The notes beneath the pieces were generated by a model. It was not told where the DNA came from. It did no database searches and saw nothing but the letters and a program-made list of their open reading frames with translations. 64,000 nucleotides of DNA from Selaginella tamariscina. Taxonomy: Eukaryota; Streptophyta; Lycopodiopsida; Selaginellales; Selaginellaceae. Numbering within the stretch: the first letter of the stretch is position 1; every line of letters starts with the position of its first letter. Positions 1 through 11,909 of this stretch are shown here, piece after piece. The translations under genes were made by a program, and so were the position numbers. The stretch spans positions 1 to 64,000 of the forward strand of contig PUQB01000944.1 in the NCBI GenBank assembly GCA_003024785.1. The letters are read 5' to 3'.

Positions 1-330
1 CCATGATGGCGGGATTAATCCGCCCGATTCCGCGCTAGGGTAGCGGGATAACCCACCGCCGACCCTTCACTTGGGCCTAGGCGGCGGGATTAATCCCGCC
101 CGTACGCATGCCCTAGGAATCGGGGGATTAATCCCGCCGGATTTCGTGCAGGGCGGCGGGATTAATCCCGCCGCCTAGGCCCTTCAGGCAGGCCAATGGC
201 GGCGGGATAAATCCCCCCGATTCCGCGCAGGGCATGCGTATGCGGCGGGATTAATCCCGCCGCTCATGAGGGTAACGAATTATATAGCGGCGCCGCTACA
301 CACGTCTCACCATATAGCGGCGGGATTAAT
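1..330. repeat. Array of GGCGGGATTAATCCCGCC palindromes (left array)
   Basis: About seven copies, some imperfect, of an 18-bp perfect palindrome are spaced roughly 35-75 bp apart. The inter-palindrome DNA is GC-rich, in contrast to the AT-rich surroundings. The window begins inside the array, so its left end is not seen. A second, far more regular array of the same palindrome lies at 3455-4305. Its function is unknown. Being self-complementary, it could bind a dimeric protein or form cruciforms; that is inference. Confidence 0.85.
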
Positions 331-790
331 CACACCGCTAACACACACACACACAGATATATACAGATTATACAGATACTGGTACACATAATATATGTAT
401 GTATACATAGGTATATATATAATATATATATATATGTGTATATGTATATCGTGTGTATGCGTGTGTGAAACAAATAAAATCATACAGATAAACAAACACA
501 CACAACACACATATATACAGGAGTGTGCGTGTGTGTGCGAGAGATACAATTAACAAATCAATAAAATTATACAGATACACACACACACACATATATATAG
601 ATAAATAAATAGAATATATATATATATATATATATATATCTGTGTGTGTGTATATGTATATATATATCTGTGTGTGTATATGTATACGAGTGTGCGTGTG
701 TGCGAGAGATAGAGATCTATAGAGAAGAGAGAGAGAGAAGGAGATATATATATATATATATACATACAGATATATATATATAATATACAG

Positions 791-830
<40 letters not shown>

Positions 831-1102
831 ATATGTATATGAGTGTGCGTGTGTGTGCGAGAGATAGAGATCTATAGAGAAGAGAGAGAGAGGAGATATA
901 TATATATATATTATATATATATATCTGTGTGTGTATATGTATACGAGTGTGCGTGTGTGTGCAAGAGATAGAGATCTATAGAGAAGAGAGAGAGAGAGGA
1001 TATATATATATATATATATATATATTGTGTGTGTGTGTGTATGTATACGAGTGTGCGTGTGTGTGCAAGAGATAGAGATCTATAGAGAAGAGAGAGAGAG
1101 GG

Positions 1103-1143
<41 letters not shown>

Positions 1144-1320
1144 GTGTGTATATATGTATACGAGTGTGTGTGTGTGCAAGAGATAAAGATCTAAATTAAG
1201 ATACACACACATATAAATATATATGTGAATAAAAATAAATAAATATCACAAATAAACGCAGAGGAGTGTGCGTGTGAGAGAGAGAGAGAGAGATCTCACC
1301 TGTGTGAGTGAGAGAAGGAG
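331..1320. repeat. Compound microsatellite and minisatellite block
   Basis: TA, TG, AC and GA runs are organised into a longer repeat of roughly 110-150 bp. Each unit reads TGTATACGAGTGTGCGTGTG, then a GAGATAGAGATCTATAGAGA segment, then an (AG)n run, then a (TA)n run. At least five units are visible between about 660 and 1200. Reading frames here (runs of Tyr-Ile and Thr-His) are products of the dinucleotide repeats, not genes. Confidence 0.9.
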
Positions 1321-1640
1321 ATTTCGCTGCCGCCGCCTTACAAACCCTAGGAATATACCAAAACCCTAAAAGGAATAGAATATATATTAACCCTAATCAA
1401 ATATTCCTTTTAAGAATATACTTAAACCTTAAAAAGAATAAACTATAGATTCACCCTAAACGAATATTCTTTCATTATATTATCAGCGTGTGCGTGTGCG
1501 TGGGTGTATCACATACACCCCAAGAATAAAATCATGCAAGGGTTTAACACGTGTGTGTCGATGAGAGTGTTAAAGTTTCACATGCAGCGATACATATATA
1601 CACACATAGTATTATACACATAGACATACATACATATTAG
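1321..1640. other. Gene-free AT-rich DNA
   Basis: No credible coding region is present. Around 1370-1475 there are imperfect GAATATTC-type motifs and several AACCCTA (telo-box-like) motifs. Confidence 0.6.
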
Positions 1641-2120
1641 TATATATTAATTAGAAAGACAGAGTACATGATCATGTATGGTGTGTATGTATGAGAAGCG
1701 TGACAATACATATTATGGATCATGCATGGTGTGTATGTTTGAGAAAAGAGAGACAGTACATATTTACATGAATCATGCATGGTGTGTATGTATGAGAGAA
1801 GAGTGAGAGTGTTAACAAATTAAATTCATACACATTGGATATATTAGTACACACATATACATACACACGTGTATACATTTACATGTGTAAATTCAATGTA
1901 GGGTTTAGGGTTTAGGGTTAGGATGGATCATGCATGGTGTTTATGTATGAGAGGAGTGACATTATACATATTACATAATATTGTAACATCAGTACATATT
2001 ATGGATCATGCATGGTGTATATGTAGAGAGAAGAGACAAGCTACATATTATGGATCATGATCATGCATGGTGTGTATGTATGAGAGAAGGGATTATGCAT
2101 GGTGACACTGTGTATGTATG
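1641..2120. repeat. Minisatellite with GATCATGCATGGTGTGTATG core
   Basis: About seven diverged copies of a core with GATCATGCATGGTG followed by GTATGTATGAGAGAAGAG occur near 1670, 1717, 1772, 1924, 2003, 2053 and 2094. Spacing is irregular, from about 45 to 150 bp. One interval holds a short TTTAGGG-type telomere-like run near 1902-1920. No coding potential is seen. Confidence 0.75.
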
Positions 2121-3160
2121 AGAGAAGAGATAGAGTGTTAACAAATGAAAATCGTACACATTGCATATATTATAGTACATATATATACATACACACGTGT
2201 ATACACACAGACATACATATATTACATGTGTAAATTCAATGTGTTACGTACACACACACTGAGTACATATAGATATACATGCGTTGAACATGATGTTTTT
2301 CAATAAAGAAGCAACATATAATTTCTCAAGTTTGGTTTAGGGCAATGTGCATGTGTGTGCATATGTGTCTCTGTAAGTGCTTCTAATGCGTGTGCACATG
2401 TATATATAAATTTATGATTGTGTTTATATATAATATGTACAAAACAAACATCGAATAATTAAGAAAATAATCACACTATGAACATATTTTAAATTATACA
2501 TAATAATATATGATTTTATCTAATATATAGCCATATATAGTTTTAATAATATATATTAATTTAATATTGATAATAAGGTTTAACACTAGAATATTCTTGA
2601 AATAATAACAAATTAATTGAGAAAATCCTATTAATATATACAAATAATTACTGAGATAATTAATAATAAGACTAATTTAATTATGATAATCATGTTTAAT
2701 ATTGGAATATTCTTTGAATATTAAGAAAATAATAAAGAATATCCCATTAATAGTAGGAATGTAAATTAATTACTCGAGTAATTAATAAATAATAATAATA
2801 AACAGACTATGAATATATTTTAAATGATACATAATAATATATCAATTTATTTATTGTATTAGTGTATATATATAATAAACTTAATAATATATACTTGAAT
2901 ATTAAGAATGTAGAATAATTACAAAAATTTCGTAATATTAAACAGCTTGAAGCACTTGAATGACATTAAATGCAATTTTAAAACACTCATTGGAATTGGA
3001 GAGTATATATGTCAGACTGTCGGTTATTTGTTTCAACTCATTTTAAATTTTCTTTTCTGTTATTTCAAAAAATTTAAATTTCTGACATAAGTATTATCAG
3101 TCTGACATGTAAATTTAAAAATACATTTAATTTCCCACTCAAATTTAGATCTGGTTCTTT
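2121..3160. other. AT-rich gene-free region
   Basis: Very AT-rich DNA with TA and ATT repeats. I see no gene, RNA gene or defined element in it. Confidence 0.6.
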
Positions 3161-3291
3161 CTCCGGCAAGGGTTTCTTCATTTTCACTCTTCAGATTTTT
3201 TTTTTCTTCTTAGTGATCAGCTCAGAAGCGACATTAAATTGGGTGCGCTATTGTTTATAGGAAAGCACGGCGCCTTCAGTGCTGTTTACAA
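3161..3291 (+). promoter_or_regulatory. Probable leader exon with splice donor for the 4.45-kb gene
   Basis: A CT-rich plant-like leader ends in a strong donor, ACAA|GTAAGTATT, with the intron starting at 3292. The next good acceptor is at 4445 (TGTGCAG|G), only 6 bases before the first ATG of the downstream gene. This suggests a leader intron of about 1.15 kb that contains the whole palindrome array. There is no transcript evidence, so the pairing is inference. Confidence 0.4.
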
Positions 3292-3454
3292 GTAAGTATT
3301 ATAAACAAATTTATATATTATAAAGATTCACTCGCTTACATTCTCTCTTAAATTTTAGAATTTAGGGATTTAGGAATGCATTAGGATTACAATATATTCT
3401 GTTAGGGATTTATCCCGTTTAAATATACTTTTAACTTAGTATTTCGGTTAGCCG

Positions 3455-4305
3455 GGGCGGCGGGATTAATTCTGCCATTTTTTTTTCGCCTCTTTGAAGA
3501 GGTAGCGGATTAATCCCGCCACCATCTCTTTCATAGCTATGGCAGAATTAGTTCGGCCAATGCTTCTCCGCCTCTTAAAAGAGCGGCGAGATTAATCCCG
3601 CCGATAACTCTCTCAACTAATAATGATTTACTTGAATTTATTAGAAAGAGTTGTCGGTAGGATTAATCTCGCCAACCATTTTAGGAGGCAGAGAAGGGGT
3701 GGCGGGATTAATCTCGCCACTACTTCCCTGTTTTAAATATTTATGGGCAGAATTCATCCCGAATCTCTTTGAAATCATAGTTTCGGAGAGAGTTGTGGGC
3801 GGGATTAATCCCGCCGCTTATTCCCCGTCGTCAGAGTTGTGGGCGGGATTAATCCCGCCGCCTATTCTCCGTCGTCAGTGTTGTGGGCGGGATTAATCCC
3901 GCCTCCTCTTCCTTGTCGGAGGAATTTGCGGTGGGATTAATCCCGCCGACTCTCACAGACGAGGAAGATCCGGCGGCGGGATTAATCCCGCCGGTACTTC
4001 CTAGTCGGAGGGAGCCCGCGGCAGGATTAATCCCGCCGCTACTTCCTCGTCGGAGGGAGCCCGCAGCGGGATTAATCCCGCCGCTACTTCCTCGTCTGAG
4101 GGAGTCTTCGGCGGGATTAATCCTGCCGGTACTTCCTCGTCTGAGGGAGCCTGCGGCGGGATTAATCCCGCCGCCTCTCTCCGACGGGGTAGAGTCGGCG
4201 GCGGGATTAATCCCGCCGACTCTCTCCGATGGGGTAGAGTCGGCAGCGGGATTAATCCCGCCGACTCACTCTGAAGGGGTAGAGTCTGCGCGGATTAATC
4301 CAGCC
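3455..4305. repeat. Regular 45-bp tandem array of GGCGGGATTAATCCCGCC palindromes
   Basis: From 3798 onward the palindrome recurs every 43-46 bp (for example at 3798, 3842, 3886, 3975, 4110, 4155, 4200 and 4245). The units between palindromes are closely related and contain (C/T)TCGTC(G/T)GAGGGAG. Between 3455 and 3790 the copies are sparser and more diverged. Because 45 is a multiple of three, an open frame runs through the array with a 15-residue repeat containing AGLIPP. I read that as a by-product. The array precedes the DUF7869-type gene and may lie in its leader intron. Confidence 0.9.
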
Positions 4306-4451
4306 CATCAGTTTATTAATAAAGCATGAGATTTTTTTATATATAATTATGTATTATTGCACATGCATATTATTAAGCAATTGCAGTTATGATTTCTTAA
4401 AATATTGCATAAACAGATATCATAAATACAATTTTTTATGTGCAGGACAAT

Positions 4452-7400
4452 ATGTATAATACTGAAGATAAAGTATTCTTCTTCGGAACAACGAGATAGT
4501 TGGCACTAGAACTGTGGAAGTTCGAGATGATAATGCATCATGTCACAATATTGCCAAGGATCTTGTGTGTACGTATGGGTGAACACCATTTTCAAGCATG
4601 TTGAGGTTCCTGGAATGGAATTTGAGGAGGGTTCTCCTGTATTGTGGAATTTGGATGAAGTCAAGGCTGATACAGAATATACAGAGTCACAAACAAACAG
4701 TAGCACGAGTTTTCCAGATGATGGCTTGCCTGCTGTATGGATGAGGTGATTTCTTTCTTCATGAGATTGAGGTTGGGAGAGGCATCATCACAGCTATAAA
4801 TCCAATGAAGCAGTGTCAGAAGAAACTAGGGTCCGACTTCGTGGGTGTAGTTGTGATAGAGGTTTCACCTAATGGCACTTTGCATCCTGGATCCCTTGTG
4901 AGGTGGCGAACATCTGAATTAAGACGGCAAGATGGTTCAACATATTTGGGTTGGATTTCAATAAAAACAACCCGGAAGAAACAACTCATATTTGAAGAGG
5001 TTCCTTGCATGGTCCTATTAAAAGAAAAAGGCGATTCATGGGTTGCAGATCTTCCCCTACATATTTCAGCAAGAGGATGAAGATGGATCCTACATCTTCC
5101 GAAAGTGTTACAGCATTTCCACGATTGACTGCTGCAAGAAGGTGTTGTCAGATGGCAGACCGGAATGAAATTACCCAATGTAGACATGTCTTTCGTACGC
5201 TCACCCAAAAGCAAAGGCATGAGTTTGTATATGCTGCACTAACTGGGTGTATTGATGGAATGGCTTCGGACACAGGTTATCAGAGTACATCCATGGTATT
5301 TAATAAGGTGGCCATCTGCTTCAAAGCTTGGTACAGTATATATGGGATCCAAAGACCACGTCTACCGTCGGAGGGATGAGTGGTTAGATGGAGCGCGAAC
5401 CTCAGTACATGGGAACACTGGCTTGGTCAAAACCCGCTCTCACATTATGGCAGCCATAGAGATACTCAAGGCTTTTGTGGAACAAATGCAGACAGGATGC
5501 CTCACAAATGCCGAACCACAAATGCAGGGGTCAGAGAAATCTCAAAGGTTTTTGCCTTCGATCTACACTCAATTGAAGCTGTGTGAAAGTGAAACAAGTG
5601 CCTCAGTTGATGGGGTTGCAAGCAATCTGCACTGGTACCTTCAAAACATATGGAATACTCATTTAAGGATGTGGGATTGCAAACACTCTAGCTTTTCCAA
5701 GTGTGACACTTGTACATCATTGAAGGCTGCAGAGGCTTGTGCAAAAAACCTTGGTGGAGATCACTGCCATTCAAAAGAAATGGAGGCCCACATGATTGCG
5801 CAACAAATTGCCGGTCTCAGTACTATGCACACCGCATGCTTTCTGTGTCACCCATAGAGTACTGTGCTTGATCCATGACAAGATGGATCATTCAAAGACC
5901 AGCATTCCAAAGCTCGTTGCAACACCAAAGTGCCTTGGAAATGTCATGAAACTTCCGATTTCATTGACATGTGTGCTAACACATGGACACGGTTGTGAAT
6001 CATATGGACACTTTTCACTTCCACATTGGTCTAGCGACTCCAATTTCACTATTGGGTCGTTGGCCATGTGTTTCAGAAAACCTTGAAGCCCACTCACAGA
6101 CAAGTCCTATCGGTGATCTCAAAAGTGAAGAAACAACATTCAACCTTTACATAATGCTCTCATGAAACGTCTGCACTTGGCTACTTGGGAATATGAGAGG
6201 CATTGTCAGCAACCTGCACAAAAAACAGATGGCCTGTTGAGAGTTCAGGTTCAGTGAGGGATCTAGCTCAAATAGTGTACATGTGTCCTCAACATCAAAT
6301 AAGCTTCCTCGTCATTTGCTTTTACAGATGGATAATTGTGCAGGCGAGAACAAAAATAGGTAAATCATTTTACTTAAGGGTTTCTCAAGCTCATACTTAC
6401 TTTTATTTCTAGATGTGCTAGCATACTTGTCAATGCTTGTTGCCAAAGTGTGTTTGAAACAATCACGCTCAGTTTTTTATGGTTGGTCACACTCATGAAG
6501 ATATTGATGCGTTCTTCAGCAAGGTCTCCAACTCTACAAAAGGACAAGTGCACTTACCTTACCGCATTGATGAATTTTTGAAAATTGCATCTCCAAAAAA
6601 AAGTTGTGGCTTTGCTTGTGACGAGGTGCCAGACTTTCAAAAAAATTTCTCAAGGAGTATATAAAAGAGGGAGTGATCTTTAGTTGGTCACCTTGTGCCA
6701 CAATTCTTTTTCTCCATACGAGATGGTATACCTATTATGCAGTACAAGTTACGGCCATCAGAGCAGGAGTGGTTACCGAAAGAGGGGTTAATGCTCTTCA
6801 AAAGTGGAGAGAATGGAAAGCCACTTCTCCCAGAAGGACAACCAGACCCTATTCCATTGAGTGCCCAGCTCAAGGAACAAGAGGTTATTATTGATGGCAT
6901 CAAAAAATATGTGGCATGGGTTCAAAAATCGATGCCAAAGAATTCTGATAAGGCAACTGGTTACTCAGAACTATATAAGCATGTGGTTGACTATTGGGAG
7001 ACTGTTGTTCGAGAGTTGGAAGGGCCTACTGTCACAAGTACAGAATTGCAACACCCTTTTTGGCCTAAAACAAGGTGGCGAGAGGAGATTGAAATGACAT
7101 CACTGAGCACAGACGACATAGAAGCCAGTAGTGATGTGGAAGTGCAAACCCCACACTTTGTTGGACAAAGGAACCAAAAACCTAAAGCATACTTTGATTG
7201 CTGCCAGGATCTTCAAAAACTAATGATGGTTCTCATTACTCCAGATGCGTCATATAATCAGCCTATTTGGATGGGTCAAATTATCGACACACCTGAAGTA
7301 ATCACAAAAAATAGTATTGTTAAGGTTGCATGGTTCAAACCACAAAAAAGGCGACACGAGAAGGAGAGCGAAAGATATAATGGATGCCTAGAGAAAACAT

Positions 7401-7531
7401 GGTCTCCCAATCAAAAAGACCCAGCATGTTTTATAAATGTTAAATCCATTCGATATGGGTGGATGTCAAGAAGCGTTGATAAAGTCACGATTAACAAAAC
7501 TGCAAGGGAATGTATGTTTTCTGAAGCTTAA
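4452..7531 (+). pseudogene. DUF7869-type gene, expanded transposon-like family, interrupted
   Basis: Protein fragments in the order expected of one long gene are spread over about 3 kb. The middle has a cysteine-rich segment (SKCDTCTSLKAAEA, then GDHCHSKEMEAH) and a KMDHSKTSIPK motif. Then come LQMDNCAGENKNR, encoded near 6325-6360, and VGHTHEDIDAFFSKV from about 6480. The Asp-Asn-rich and GHTHEDID motifs are what I recognise from the DUF7869 family, whose large copy numbers in algae and protists suggest mobile-element proteins. The molecular function is not established. A C-terminal region from about 6695 to 7531 is open for 278 codons and ends in a chromo/BAH-like segment (PIWMGQIID, IVKVAWFKP). 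An intron is likely at about 6361-6412 (AGG|TAAATC to CTAG). Several small frame slips interrupt the gene; given the same in SMC2, some may be assembly errors. The start is the first ATG after a good acceptor at 4445. Confidence 0.6.
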
Positions 7532-8190
7532 AGCAATTACAAAATTATAAAATATCATATATTTAATATTCATAATTATTATAAACTCTTTAATAATAGT
7601 ACCAAATTGTTTACTTAACTATATAAATTTAAAAAATGATATGGAAGATTGACTATATTATTATAGGATTTTATATATATATTATTACTACTACAAATTT
7701 TTAATTAATAATGTTATATTTAAATATTAATATTTTAATAACAACATCAATATTTATATAATGTACCTCTTATGCTCTTCCTTAATTGTTATATTAGGCA
7801 ATATATTATATAATTTAATACCTTCTACTTTTATAATGTTATTAATTTTTGTTCAATGAATGCTATAATTTATTAAAGGGTAGAATACAAAATAGAATAT
7901 TCTAAAGAATATTCTATTTTCAAACATATATTCTAAAGAATATTCCTTTAATATTAGAAAATGCTAATTAAATAGCTAAAATTGCTAATTATTAGGAAAT
8001 GGGACTATAGCCATGCCCATTTTAGTTACAACTTGCATTTAAACCATCATGAAGTCGAAATTGAGCATGATATTGTCGAAACCGAGGTTCGGAAGACGGA
8101 TTTGCAAACGCATCGCGTAATTGCCTCGTCCATGGTTTATGTTTTTGAGCATCTTACCACTGTTCCAAGGATAGTAAGTCGGCATCAAAT
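7532..8190. other. AT-rich region with GAATATTC pairs
   Basis: No gene is supported. At about 7890-7950 there are paired AGAATATTCT palindromes like those at the ends of the 25.6-33.9 kb transposon. They could mark the end of the element carrying the DUF7869-type gene, but I found no target-site duplication or terminal repeat to confirm it. Confidence 0.5.
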
Positions 8191-11100
8191 ACCTAAGGGG
8201 CTTGTATCAAATCGAACGCTGCAGCTATTGCATGAGCAGGCAAAGTGGAATCGGAGAGGGGTGCTCGAGAAAGTGCATCCGCATCCACCATTGTTCGCCC
8301 AGGCCTGTGTACCACCTTAAAGTTGTATACCTGGAGACGTAATGCCCATCTGGCTACGCGACCCACTAAATTCTTCCGTTTTAATAAGGAAGTGACAGCA
8401 GCATGATCACACTCCAAAAGTGTTTCACTCCCATGTAAGTAGGCATGAAGTCGTTCAAAACCCCAAATAGTAGCAAGGCATTCTTTTTAGTAGTGGAATA
8501 ATTTCGCTCAACAAGCTCAAGTACTCGACTAATGTAAGCCACCGGGTGTCGAATTGAAGAATCCACAGCATCAGTTTGCATCAATACACCACCAATACCA
8601 ACATCTGAGGCATCTACTCGTAAAATGAACGGACGAGTAAAATCTGGGTATTGAAGCAATGGTGGAGTTGTCAGGAACTCTTTTAACTGGTCAAATGCCT
8701 ACTGACACCTGCGAGTCCACCTGAAAGATACCTGTGGATGAACTAACTCCCGAAGAGGAGCAGTTCGATCAGTGAGATGATCGATGAATCGACCCAAGTA
8801 CTGCACCTTGCCCAAGAAACGCTGGACTTCTGTACTGTACGGGGCGAGGGAACTCTCGAACAGCTCGCAACTTCATTGGATCCACCTGTAAACCCTCTCG
8901 AGATATACGGTAACCCAAGTAAGTGGTGTCGGTCGAACCAAACACACACTTTTCAAGTTTCAACTTCAGGCCAACTTCTCGAAATCGATCAAAACGCGCC
9001 GTACATCACGAATGTGATCCTCCCAAGAACCAGACCCATGAATGAGCACATCGTCGATAAAATCGGCAGTGATATCAGCATATCGGAAAGAAGCTCATCC
9101 ATCATGCGTTGAAAGGTGGCAGGAGCTGAAGTCAATCCAAAAGGCATGACCAAAAACTCGTAAAGACCAAATGGTGTCCGGAAGGCCGTTTTTGGAATAT
9201 CCTCCTCAGCCATAGGAACCTGCCAATATCCTGATGCCAAATCCAACTTAGTAAACCATCGACTCTGACCCAAACGATCTAATAGATCGGCAGAGTTCGA
9301 AGTGGATAGACATCTTTGATGGTAACATCGTTAAGAGGTCGGTAATCCACACAAAATCGTAAGAGATCCATCAGGCTTGGGAACAAATGAGGTTCACATG
9401 CCCATGGACTCCGTGATGACGACACACCCGCTTACCAATCATATCTGTAACAGCTGTTCGCATGGCTGATAACTCTTTTGGTGACCTGCGTCGAACCGGG
9501 ACTTTGAAAGGCTTTGCATTGCCTGTGGGTATACAGTGTGAGTCTTCACACGTGCACCTTGGGACAGATCAAATTTGAACAAACTTGCATTGCTGTCTTA
9601 AGTTGTTCGATGCATTGTGCTCGATACCGGTGACGGATCCACATTTGAACCTGTTGAGATGAACACCACCCCAAGACTGGAATCAAAGGAGCTGTATGTG
9701 TGATACAAACAGCAACAAGCTTCTCTGGACGTAAAGGAACAGACTGCAAAGACACAGACTCCAAGCGTAATACAGGAGGAGAGAGTGAAAAATCACACAT
9801 ACCTTTCGACTGCTTTAACCAATCACATCCCAGAATAATGTCAAAGACCTGGGAAGGGACAACCCTAAGAGACCCAGAGGGAAACTTAGATTGTCACCCA
9901 AACCAGCGTAGTCGAAGTGGTGTACTGTGATACTGCACGAGACTGCCCATTACCATATAAAATGTGCAAGACCTTATCTGCACGTCTTAAGGGTAATGAG
10001 CACCGATGCGCTAGAGAAGAAGTTATGGAAGACATACTGGATCCTGTATCCACAAGCACTGTGACTGAAAGATCATTCACTCGTGCAGAAAATGTGAAAA
10101 CTGGATGATCTGGTGGAACTTGCAAACCTTGATATGCATAGGAAAAAGCATGGAGGTGAAGTCTCCATCGCACGGGATCCCTCCGTCGCCCGTACGATTA
10201 CTGGTTTTCCGCAACAGATCCATTGCAAGAGAGGCTTCGTCATCTGGAAGCTCATCATCAGACATAATGGCCGCCACAGGCACACCATCCGGAACATATG
10301 GTCGCCAGCCTGGATGTGGTGGACGCCAATCAGGATACACATCGCATGCCCGCCAAGTATGTCCAGGTGCCCAACAGGCCCAACAATGAACTTGATTGGG
10401 TCGACCTGCATTGTTCCGATTCCTCCTGTCACGAATCCGTGGATTTTGACCACCACGGGCAGGTACTGGAAGGTGCAGGACGATTTCGTGGAGGTGGTCC
10501 ACGGGGTGGGCCCCGAGGTCGACCACGAAAGGCTTGTCGTGCGGGCACATATGCAGCAGCATCAACCTCCATTGGATCAGCACGCTGAACAAGAGGAGCA
10601 GGTAACCCAAGGGAACCAGGCCCTCACCAGGCACCAACTCAAAACGTTGAGCTAGTGCAAAAGCTTCCTCCAATGTGGTAGGACGAAGAGCCCGAACGAA
10701 TCGAACAAGTTCGGGTCGCATAGTTGGCCATAACATACCGAGCTTAATAGGCTCAGGCATGTTAGGATATGCACGCCGAACTAAATCCCCGAACCTAATA
10801 CTGAACCGCATAACAGACTCACCAGGATGTTGTCGTATCGCATGCAGTTGTTGGAAAGCATCATCTGAATCCTCAACTTTGCCAAACGTACGTTTGAGGC
10901 ATTCCGTAACCGATTACTATTGGCTTGAATCTCCGCAGCCAATCCATTATACCACTTGAGCGCAGGGCCTTCCAAACATGTAGGGAATTCTCTGAGAGCA
11001 CGGGCCTCATCCCAACCATGGTAACGAACAATGACTTGGAAATGATCAAACCAGTGGTATACATCATCTCCCGGATCACCACAAAAAGATCGGGGTCGAA

Positions 11101-11516
11101 CCCTGGATTTGTGGCCTGTGAAGGAGTACTAGAAGCAGATCCCCCGGCATGAGGCTCAGCGGGGAAGAGGAGGACAACCCTCAACAAAGCGCTCCAACAA
11201 CTTAGTTTGTGCATCAATAGCAGTAGCAATAATGCTAAAAGCCGTCTCCAGTTCATTGTCATGGAAACAAGAAAAAGAAAAGGCGGAAGAAAGGAATACC
11301 CAACTTCTCCACCAATGAAAGAGCAGATATATTAAGAAATGTCAGATGTCTTCAGCTACAAAAAACCCTGCTTATATACAGGAGACCTCCTACCACGTGG
11401 CACACATGCGACACGTGGCGCTGACACATGGGGCCAGATCACCACCCATGTGTCACTAGCATGTGTGTATATACACATGCGTATATACTTATGTTATATA
11501 TATACAGTATCTTACA
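8190..11516 (-). mobile_element. Ty3/gypsy LTR retrotransposon fossil A, truncated
   Basis: Read on the minus strand, parts follow gypsy order. The 5' LTR is at 11316-11516, then a primer-binding-like TGGTGGAGAAG, then gag with a CCHC knuckle region at about 10100-11260. An aspartic protease region (VDTGSSMSS) lies at about 9890-10170, reverse transcriptase at about 8750-9270, and the start of RNase H (DADALSRAP) at about 8190-8660. Integrase and a 3' LTR are not seen, so the copy is truncated at its 3' side. It is broken, with roughly ten interruptions. It belongs to the same broad lineage as elements B-E in this window. It looks older than B. Confidence 0.85.
11316..11516 (-). repeat. 5' LTR of element A
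   Basis: On the minus strand it begins TGTAAGATACTG and ends CTCTTTCA, directly followed by TTGGTGGAGAAG. The TGTAA start is shared with the LTRs of B, C and D. It contains a TATA-like TGTATATAAGCAGG promoter segment. No second LTR for this element is present. Confidence 0.7.
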
Positions 11517-11748
11517 AGATTTACTATTAATAAAAATTATTTATTATAATAGGTTACCTAAAAGTAATAAATACTTGATTTAATTAATTATCTCCTAGAG
11601 ACGCTCAAATGGGCAGGCATTTATTTTATGGATTGATATTTAAATATAAATTATTAAAATAAATAAATAAAATTTAAATATTAGAAATAATCTAATAAAA
11701 CGATTATATATTATTAATATAAGTTATAAATTATTAGTAATTTAGTAC
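11517..11748. other. AT-rich spacer
   Basis: Short AT-rich DNA between elements A and B. No gene is seen. The last 4 bases, GTAC at 11745-11748, are the left target-site duplication of element B. Confidence 0.7.
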
Positions 11749-11909
11749 TGTGAGAGCTCGGAATATAGAAATGTGTATATCCATTAGTTCAGAAACCCTA
11801 ACTTATATACAAGAGCGAGTGGTCCAGATTGAATCCAATCCGACGGCTATCAAAATCCACTACGCTAATAATAGTATGTGCACATGCAGCCGTACACGTG
11901 GATCTTACA
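11749..11909 (-). repeat. 3' LTR of element B
   Basis: 161 bp. On the minus strand it starts TGTAAGATCC and ends GAGCTCTCACA. It is about 97 percent identical to the partner at 16446-16605 by eye. Confidence 0.92.

Noticed and set aside
331-1320. ORFs rich in Tyr, Ile, Thr and His
   Set aside because: Translations of TA/AC/TG microsatellites; the same applies to ORFs at about 23380-23800, 37327-37665 and 47609-47869.
1900-1921. TTTAGGG repeats as a chromosome end
   Set aside because: Only about two and a half units are present, inside a minisatellite; too short for a telomere.
3455-4305. Regularly spaced palindromic repeats that look like a CRISPR array
   Set aside because: The intervening segments are near-identical to one another, the host is a eukaryote and no cas genes are present; it is a 45-bp tandem repeat.
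3883-4329. 148-codon ORF with a repeated AGLIPP peptide
   Set aside because: The frame exists because the repeat length is a multiple of three and the palindrome has no stop in that frame; there is no independent sign of coding.
7982-8320. Plus-strand ORF overlapping the truncated end of element A
   Set aside because: Its right part is antisense to the RNase H region of element A, and its left part is unrecognisable; no support for a gene.
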